From Candidatus Altimarinota bacterium (lineage in GTDB: Bacteria; Patescibacteriota; Gracilibacteria; BD1-5; UBA6164), in NCBI GenBank assembly GCA_025210615.1, contig JAOARJ010000003.1, forward strand, positions 1 to 46,823: DNA of 46,823 nucleotides. The letters run 5' to 3'. Below are positions 41,201 to 46,823 of the stretch, piece after piece; position 1 is the stretch's first letter, and each line of letters begins with the position of its first letter. A program made the position numbers and the translations under genes. The notes beneath the pieces were generated by a model. The model saw only the letters and a list, made by a program, of their open reading frames with translations, searched no databases and was not told the DNA's origin.

Positions 41201-41791
41201 TTATTTATCATTAATTTTTACTAAAACTGGTTCTAATTCCAAATTATTTTTTAATTTTACTTTATCTCTATACAATCTAAATATTGTTATAATTGTAATA
41301 ACCATCATTAAAAACTCATTTATAGCTCATCATATTGATTGATTTAACATATGATAAGTAAACCAAGAGGAAATTACAACAAGCATTGTTAACCTAAAAA
41401 TTATTCCTTTTCAAGAAAGGAAGAAAAAAGCATAACAAGCTAATAATGAAGCAAATATAGCAAACAAAGAGATATAATTTTGAAAATTAAAAATCCCATT
41501 AAGACTATATAATACAAAGAATACTAAAAAAACTTTTATGTTTTTAGAAAATTTTAATGATGCAAATCATCTAAGCATATTAAAAATTCAAATTGCAGCA
41601 GCAATATATAATCACATAAGGAAAAAATGAATAGTCCAAATTATATAAGCAAAAGATTGATACAAAATATATGTTTTGTCATTTTTATTAGACATAACTA
41701 CCATTTGAACAATAAGAGCAAATAATCACACACTTTGAGCAATAGAATTAGCATTAAATACCTCTATTATGTCATTTATTATTTCTTGCAT
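41201..41791 (-). CDS. YgjV-like inner membrane protein (paralogue C)
   Basis: A 196-residue polytopic membrane protein, closest to paralogue A: 'QEIINDIIEVFNANSIAQSV', 'MSNKNDKTYILYQSFAYII', 'IFNMLRGFASLKFSKNIKVF', 'HMLNQSI' and the tail 'LKNNLELEPVLVKINDK' shared with A. The similarity of tail and helices suggests A and C derive from a fairly recent duplication. Start ATG 41791, 17 bases after the MazG-like gene. Confidence 0.78.
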
Positions 41792-41808
41792 ATTTTAAAT
41801 TTATTATA

Positions 41809-42213
41809 TTATTTATTATATTTATTATTGTGCTCTTCTGTTAATTCTTGTTTTTGTTTTTTCTTTATTTCACTCCAATATTTTTTTCTCTCATCTAATG
41901 AAGTTTGGTCTAAATTAGCTATTCTTTCTCAAAATTTCTTTAATCATCTTTTTATAACTTTTTCTCTAGATGTTATCATTTTATCTAACTCTAATTTATT
42001 TAATAAATTTAAATACACCCATAAAACATCTGCTAATTCATCTTCCAAATAAACACTGTTATTTTCTCTAAATTCAGCTTTTACTTCTTCTATTTCTCAA
42101 GGTAAATATTTAAAATAATCTTCACTTTTTATCTTTTGTATAAATATATTTTTTTCTTGATTTTTTTCTGATAATTTGATAAATTCTTCTAATAAATTTA
42201 TTAATTTTTCCAT
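41809..42213 (-). CDS. MazG-like nucleotide pyrophosphohydrolase (copy 1)
   Basis: A 134-residue all-alpha protein. 'YLPGEIEEVKAEFRENNSVY' and 'LEDELADVLGVYLNLLNKLE' give the E-x-x-E ... E-x-x-D metal motif of the MazG/dUTPase-like alpha-NTP-PPase superfamily. The C-terminal helix ends 'QKQELTEEHNNKYNK'. Likely hydrolyses non-canonical or excess NTPs; substrate unknown. It is a paralogue of the adjacent gene at 42225-42617 and the two share the 'KQKQEL' end. Confidence 0.85.
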
Positions 42214-42224
42214 TGTTTATTAAA

Positions 42225-42617
42225 TTAATTATTATATTTTTTATTATGCTCTGCGAGTAGTTCTTGTTTTTGTTTAGACTTTATTTTATCCCAAGCTGCA
42301 TATTTTTCTTCTTCATTTTTATTATCAACTTCATTAATTCTTTGCAAGAATTTTTCATAAACTCTATTAAGCAAACTCTCTCCAGAAACTATAAGTCAAT
42401 CTTTTTCAAATTTTATAAGCAAATTCATAAAAATCCACAGTAAATCTCATAATTCATCTTCTAAGTAAATAACATTATTATCTTTTAATTCTTGCTTCGC
42501 TTCTTTTAATTCAGAATCAAAACATTCAAAATAATCTCTAGCATCCATTCATCTAAAAACATTTTTATCATTATTTTCCTTCGCTAATTTAATTAGTTTT
42601 TCAAATAATTTTTCCAT
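42225..42617 (-). CDS. MazG-like nucleotide pyrophosphohydrolase (copy 2)
   Basis: A 130-residue all-alpha protein with 'FDSELKEAKQELKDNNVIY' and 'LEDELGDLLWIFMNLLIKFE' (same metal motif as copy 1), ending 'KQKQELLAEHNKKYNN'. The two copies differ mainly in the central helices. Two tandem MazG homologues in one operon suggest different substrates (inference). Confidence 0.85.
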
Positions 42618-42623
42618 AATATT

Positions 42624-43199
42624 CTAAATATTAAAATTAAATTTTTTAAAGTTTTCTGTTTTCATCTTTGCTCTATAAAAAGCTGTTATCGTATGAGCAC
42701 AAGACACTTCTCAAGATATTATTTTTTCTTCAAATTCTTTTATCTCTGCTAATTTTACTTCTATAATTTCTCAGTCTTCTAACTCTTGCTCTTCAGTATC
42801 CTCACACTCTAAAGCTAAAAAATATTTTATTTTTCCATACATATATTTATGCATAACTGCTTCTCATAAATAAATTATTTTATCTGTTTCATATCAAGCT
42901 TCTTCTTTTAATTCTTTTTTTACCGTCTTTTCTTCATCATCTCAAAATTCAATCATTCAAGCAGGTAACGCAATATGAAATTCACCAACTCATATAAAAT
43001 ACTCTCTAATATAAATAACTTTTTTATCCTTTGTAAGTCACAATATCATCACAGCATCTGTTTCTCTATTATTATCAATATCTTTTCAAGAAATTAAATA
43101 ATTTAAACGTTTATTATTATACTCATAATCTCTACTTAACACTCTAATAAAGCCATTTTTTGCAACTATTTTTTCTGATTTTAAAATAGGTTTTTTCAT
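42624..43199 (-). CDS. Nudix hydrolase, ADP-ribose pyrophosphatase-like
   Basis: A 191-residue Nudix protein. The box is 'GMIEFGDDEKTVKKELKEEA' continuing G-Y, so G-x5-E-x7-(R to K)E-x-x-E-E-x-G. Before it 'KKVIYIREYFIGVGEFHIAL' resembles ADP-ribose/NDP-sugar pyrophosphatases, in which the box follows an R-E-x-R motif. The Arg of the box is replaced by Lys. Start ATG 43199, 13 bases after the stop of the MTH1-like gene. Confidence 0.88.
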
Positions 43200-43212
43200 A
43201 ATTTTTAAATTA

Positions 43213-43674
43213 TTATTTTATTAATTTATATTTTTCTAATCATCAATTTTCATCAAAATATATATTATACTCTACTTCCTCTCAAGCCAAAATTCTAGGT
43301 ATCCAAATTCTATCAGCACTCCACATCTTTTCATAAGGAATCTTATCTATTTCAAAAAAATATGGTTTCATCTCATCTGTTTCTTTTGGCTTATCTATAA
43401 CATTTTTTGATAAAAATATATGCGCTGTATTATTCCAATCTAAATTATTTTTAAAATGAAAATGTAATATTCAAACTTCTTTTAAATTATTAGAAACATC
43501 AAGACAAGTTTCTTCTAAAGTTTCGCGAATAGCTGTTTGAACTATATCTTCATTTCATTCTTGTTTTCCTCAAGGTCAATTTAATTTTCACTTTCAAAAT
43601 CCTCTTTTTTTCATACATAACATTATCTGATTTTTATCATTCAAAATAACTAATAAAGCTGTTTTTCTAAACAT
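43213..43674 (-). CDS. MTH1-like Nudix hydrolase (oxidised purine NTP sanitising)
   Basis: A 153-residue Nudix enzyme. The box is 'GGKQEGNEDIVQTAIRETLE' continuing E-T-C-L. The surroundings closely match human MTH1/NUDT1: 'KKRGFGKGKLNGPGGKQEGN', then 'ETDEMKPYFFEIDKIPYEKM' and 'WSADRIWIPRIL', in which the Trp-x-x-x-Asp region contacts the oxidised purine in MTH1. So it probably hydrolyses 8-oxo-dGTP or similar. It is the first gene of the operon, beginning about 12 bases after the leader terminator. The start is in a run of A and T with no Shine-Dalgarno. Confidence 0.92.
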
Positions 43675-43694
43675 TTTTTTAAAGCAAAAAAAAT

Positions 43695-43880
43695 AAACAA
43701 GAGATAAAAATCTTCTTGCTTTCGGCCCAAAAAACAGAGGAGGTACCACCTAAAGCTTATACTTAATTTATTTTGTTTACGAGAGTTTGTTCTCCGAGAA
43801 GGTCTACTAAGCCCATTATAAAAGCATTTCTTCTTCCAGCTCGCAAGGGATATTTGCTCAAGCGCTTTTCATAAAATTTA
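43695..43880 (-). promoter_or_regulatory. T-box-like riboswitch leader
   Basis: In transcript order the leader has a short 5' hairpin region with AAAAGC pairing GCUUUU; inside it GCAA-AUAUCCC-UUGC holds an AUC (Ile codon, 43849-43851) in the loop. Then 'AGUAGACC' and the T-box motif AGGUGGUACCUCC (43739-43751). UGGU would pair with a charged-free tRNA ACCA end, as for tRNA-Ile with discriminator A. GCUUU before it can pair with AAAGC (43718-43722) as an antiterminator; the same AAGC can instead pair into the terminator stem (43695-43721, CAAGA-AGAU/AUC-UCUUG) with a U-rich tail. The two folds exclude each other, the T-box logic. The specifier codon is not proven. Confidence 0.65.
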
Positions 43881-43888
43881 CACTTTTT

Positions 43889-43916
43889 ATTATATATCTA
43901 TTTTAAATTTTTGCAA
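43889..43916 (-). promoter_or_regulatory. Promoter of the ileS operon
   Basis: On the minus strand TTGCAA (43911-43916), a 16-base spacer and TATAAT (43889-43894), about 10 bases before the T-box leader. A good sigma-70 match. Confidence 0.65.
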
Positions 43917-44014
43917 AAAAATATTTAAGAAAATTAATAAATTTGACATTTTATATTTTTTAATTATCATCACATCTATATTATATTTTTATACTATTAT
44001 AATAAATTTTTACT

Positions 44015-44578
44015 ATGCAAAAACCTGAAGAAACATGAGGTTCATTAACATCAGATAGTACTCCAACTATGCCTCTAGAAATTACAGAAACAGCTACAGA
44101 ACAAGCTGCAAGATTTACAAGTTTGTGTCAAATAACAGAAGAACAACAAAGAATATTAGATAATGGTACTCAAGATGAAAAACTAGTAATGATAGAAGAA
44201 TTTTGACAAGATTTACCTTATGGTTTGCAACTAAAAATAGGAGCAACTAAAGATAAAATATTACTAGAAAAGATGTTATATACTGCTTGAAAAGAAATAT
44301 TTTACCAAGTCCAAGAAATAATAGTAGACACTTGAGATGAAAAATTAATTGAACTTATGATTGATAGAATAAATGTTGCCTTGCCTACAAGAGTTCAAAT
44401 TAAGATAATTGATTTTGTAAAAACTAATCCTGAAAAATTAAAATACTTAGTAGAAAAAATACTAAAGACTAAGGAAAATTATAAATGACAAAAATTCGTT
44501 CCAGAAGTAGAAAACGCTGTATTAAGTATTTGAGATGATGATTTAGATAGTCTAATGTTTAAAATAACTTATGGATAA
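44015..44578 (+). CDS. Unknown helical protein, 187 aa
   Basis: The first 25 residues are Thr/Glu-rich ('TSDSTPTMPLEITETATEQA'). The rest looks helical with repeated D-E-K-L segments: 'GTQDEKLVMIEEFG', 'GDEKLIELMIDRIN' and 'DDDLDSLMFKITYG', possibly HEAT-like units of about 40 residues. No signal peptide. Family not recognised. It is divergent from the ileS operon, 98 bases from its promoter, and a TTGACA at 43943-43948 may serve it. Confidence 0.75.
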
Positions 44579-44604
44579 AAACTCTAAGCAATAGAGTTTT
44601 TTAT
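44578..44604 (+). terminator. Intrinsic terminator
   Basis: AAAACTCTA and TAGAGTTTT around AGCAA, followed by TTTATTTT, directly after the 187-aa gene. Same ACTCTA core as at 1479, 15181 and 16165. Confidence 0.85.
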
Positions 44605-44753
44605 TTTCACAAAAACTTCACATTAAAAATTATGATTTTTTCACTTCATCATTATATTAAGATAGAAATAAAAATAAATGCAAGACGATTTTCAAGACTT
44701 TTTCAAAACAATGTGATAAAATATTTCTAGTAATATTAATTAAAATAAAATAT

Positions 44754-46238
44754 ATGAGAAAAATAGCTAGTTTTTTGATAATTTTTACAACTATTTTCAA
44801 TATTTTTTGAGCTTTTAGTTTCGCTAAAACTTATGCAAGTGGTGACACTTATTTTGTAGTAACTGCTTATTATTCTCCACTTCCAAATCAACAATACTAT
44901 ATAAAAGGAAGTTTTGAAGCTGATAAGAGATTAAATTGAAATGGAACTCACGGAGCTTCTTGAAGACCTGTTTTTGAATGAATGCTAGCCGCTCCTAAAA
45001 ATTATAAATTCTGAACTGCTATTTATTTAGAATGAGTTTGAACTTGAATAGTTGCAGATAGATGAGGAGCTATCGTAAATGCTTGAGTTAGATGACATTC
45101 TTATGATAGAATTGATATTTGGATGTGATATGGTGATACAGGCCTTAAAAGAGCCGTTGCTTGGTGAAAAAGAACTGTAAAATGACAAATTTTATGAATC
45201 CAAAAATGAAATTGAAACCTAGATATAGATAAATTTGCTGCTCCTAGCTCAGTAAATCATAGATTAAAAAAATCTACTTGAATTTATTCAAAATGAATCT
45301 GAGTATGAAGCAGTAATAATGATATAAAAAAATTGCAAGAAGAATTAATAAAAAAATGAATTTATTCTTGAAAAATAGATTGAAAATATAACGAAAAATT
45401 AATAAATGAATTATTCTCTTTCCAAGTAAAAAATTGAATAATGAAAAGTGAATATGATTACTGAGCATGATATTGGTGAGCAAAAACAAGAAGTTTAGTA
45501 TCAAAACTCCCTAATAAAAATTGAAATAATAGTGAAATAGTTATCGCAATAGATAAACCAAATAATCCAATGGAGTGAGTATTTAATAGCACTATTTGAC
45601 CGTATTCTGATGAAGAAGATGTAAAAACACTGCAAAATTTATTCTCTGTAATGTGAGAATATGAATGAGAAATAACTTGAGAATATAGGGATATAATGCC
45701 ATCTTTACTTGAATATCAACTAGAGAAAAAAATAATTATTTCAAGAAGAGAATCAGGGGCTGGATATTTTTGACCTAAAACTAGAAAAATGGCGCAAGCA
45801 GATTATAAAGTAGCTCTAGCACTTAACGAACAAAGAGAGCAAGAAGCATTAATACTAAAAGAAGCAGAAGAAAAGCTGCAGAAACAAAGAGATGAAGTTA
45901 TAGCTGCGACTGAGAAAAAAATTGATAAATATATTGACTGAATTTGAAATCCTAGATATTGACAAGTTTCCCCTAGCGTAAGAGAATTACAAAAAGTTCT
46001 TATAGCTATGTGATATTTAAAGACAAAAGATACAGCAATTTTTTGAACTAAAACAAAGCAGGCTCTATTAAGTTTTCAATTAGATAATAATATAGTATCT
46101 AACAATAACACTCCTTGAGCTTGAATCTATTGACCAAAAACAAAACAAACTTTAAGAGATTTATTACTTGAAAAATCTATAGAAAGAGAATTAGCTTCTA
46201 GAAATTTAGTCGCGATAAATAATAATTCTGAGTCTTAA
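44754..46238 (+). CDS. Secreted 3D-domain protein with peptidoglycan-binding repeats, 494 aa
   Basis: A 494-residue exported protein with signal peptide (RKIASFLIIFTTIFNIFGAF). Residues about 40-150 form a 3D domain, the double-psi beta-barrel of MltA/RlpA-type proteins: 'TAYYSPLPNQ', 'GRPVFEGMLAAPKNYKFGTA', 'GIVADRGGAIVNAGVRGHSY', 'DRIDIWMGYGDTG', with the acidic catalytic-type residues in ADRGG and DRIDIW. Three PG_binding_1-like repeats follow (for example 'IKKLQEELIKKGIYSGKID', 'LQKVLIAMGYLKTKDTAIFG'), each with a helix-turn-G-x-x-T pattern. It probably binds or cleaves cell-wall glycan outside the membrane. Resuscitation-factor or lytic transglycosylase activity is inference. Confidence 0.88.
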
Positions 46239-46242
46239 CAAA

Positions 46243-46268
46243 AAAAGTTAGAAATCAATCTAACTTTT
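46243..46268. terminator. Bidirectional intrinsic terminator
   Basis: AAAAGTTAGA and TCTAACTTTT around AATCAA. It separates the 3D-domain gene from the convergent gene at the right edge. Confidence 0.8.
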
Positions 46269-46823
46269 TATTGTCATGGAATTTTTTGATATTCTTTCCG
46301 AAGATAACACCGTATTAACGGATTACCTCCTCCCTTCCGTCTATAAATCGGTAATTTATTCACTGGAGTGTATCAAAAAGGCGTACCAGAATAAGTACTA
46401 GTCCGAGAATCTATATATACTACATTATCAGAAAGGAAAAGAAAATCTCATATAACAAAATTTCATTCTGGTTTTGTATCTCTATTCATTGGTAAAGCAA
46501 GATACCGACCTGAAGTATGATAATAACAAATTCCATTGTATAACTTTGTCGTTCTTCAATTATATTTTTCTACTCAACAATTAAATGATTTCACACAACT
46601 ATCTCAACTTACTTCATATCAAATATCACAATTCAAACTACTTCCTTCACTTCAAGAAACCTCTATTACCCCATTAATACAAGCAAAACCTCTAGTGTAG
46701 TATTTTTTTCAGTTAGCTATATCCTGATAATTTGTCGAAGTTAATACAGCGCTTGTTGCTCCATTATTCAATTCAGGTACATTATATTTATAAGTATTGC
46801 TTATAAATTCCTGCGCCGTACAG
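46268..46823 (-). CDS. C-terminal part of a secreted Cys-rich protein (start beyond window)
   Basis: 185 residues from the right edge to TAA 46268, with TGA as Gly. It contains 'GKKYYTRGFACINGVIEVSG', 'GSSLNCDIGYEVSGDSCVKS' and 'GICYYHTSGRYLALPMNRDT', Cys spaced as in extracellular repeat or EGF-like regions, ending 'RRKGGGNPLIRCYLRKEYQK'. It is probably exported, but no signal is within view. The domain is not recognised. Confidence 0.7.

Noticed and set aside
43681-43880. Leader as part of tmRNA, RNase P or SRP RNA
   Set aside because: It lacks the tRNA-like ends, the P4 and CR segments or the GGAA-loop domain; the T-box motif and terminator fit better.
44678-44719. 13-codon ORF just before the 3D-domain gene
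   Set aside because: Very short, no ribosome-binding site, and its end is a TGA-TAA pair; no support beyond chance.
1-46823. CRISPR array or transposon
   Set aside because: No evenly spaced direct repeats with unique spacers and no transposase signature or matching terminal inverted repeats were found; the tandem repeats at 1-340 are in-frame protein repeats.

Overview
The window is very AT-rich and only makes sense if TGA is read as glycine (NCBI code 25, stops TAA and TAG). With standard stops almost every gene breaks into short pieces. With TGA as Gly, long conserved proteins appear, with TGA at invariant glycines: '[11 protein letters not shown]' of IleRS, '[10 protein letters not shown]', 'GKSGSGKT' of FtsE and 'VSYGGSS' of FtsW. 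This code is known from Candidatus Gracilibacteria (BD1-5) and Absconditabacteria (SR1), so the DNA most likely comes from one of these two CPR lineages; the window does not tell me which. Genes are short-spaced and most starts lack a Shine-Dalgarno sequence. I saw no rRNA, tRNA, CRISPR array or insertion sequence.

Layout. 1-3354 (minus): two proteins of unknown function and a Na+/Ca2+ exchanger-type antiporter. 3505-4806 (plus): a CorC/CNNM-CBS membrane protein. 4841-11735 (minus): HAD phosphatase, PHP phosphoesterase, a large SLH/PKD/calcium-repeat surface protein, a SpoU methyltransferase and two unknown cytoplasmic proteins, one with a GGDE motif. 11930-15162 (plus): a lipid/polysaccharide flippase, a prepilin peptidase and a conserved CPR protein. 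15213-18223 (minus): a secreted fibrinogen-like protein and RNase J. 18632-24138: several unknown proteins, a group of GC-rich hairpins, a Nudix hydrolase, a sortase, and an apparent small RNA gene with its own promoter and terminator. 24135-31096 (minus): FtsE, a Na+/H+ antiporter, a second fibrinogen-like protein, FtsW/RodA, YggT, RNase III, NusB and ribosomal protein bL32. 31290-31970 (plus): a 36-residue-repeat protein. 44015-46823: an unknown protein, a secreted 3D-domain/peptidoglycan-binding protein and the end of another secreted protein.

The most striking part is 32013-43916 on the minus strand, a packed run of 13 genes read as one operon. It begins with a promoter and a leader that looks like a T-box riboswitch (AGGUGGUACC motif, then an intrinsic terminator just before the first gene). 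It encodes an MTH1-like Nudix enzyme, a second Nudix enzyme, two MazG-like proteins, RdgB/HAM1 and a YjjX/DUF84 enzyme (six predicted nucleotide-sanitising hydrolases). Three YgjV-like membrane proteins, a broken HD-domain gene and two small ORFs are interspersed. It ends with ileS. IleRS is 1792 residues instead of about 1050, because four complete hydrolase-like domains are inserted at four places: three histidine phosphatases and one RBBP9-type alpha/beta hydrolase. All four keep their catalytic residues and the synthetase keeps its own motifs. My inference is that isoleucyl-tRNA charging sensed by the T-box controls both the synthetase and a set of metabolite-cleaning hydrolases, some of them physically built into the synthetase.
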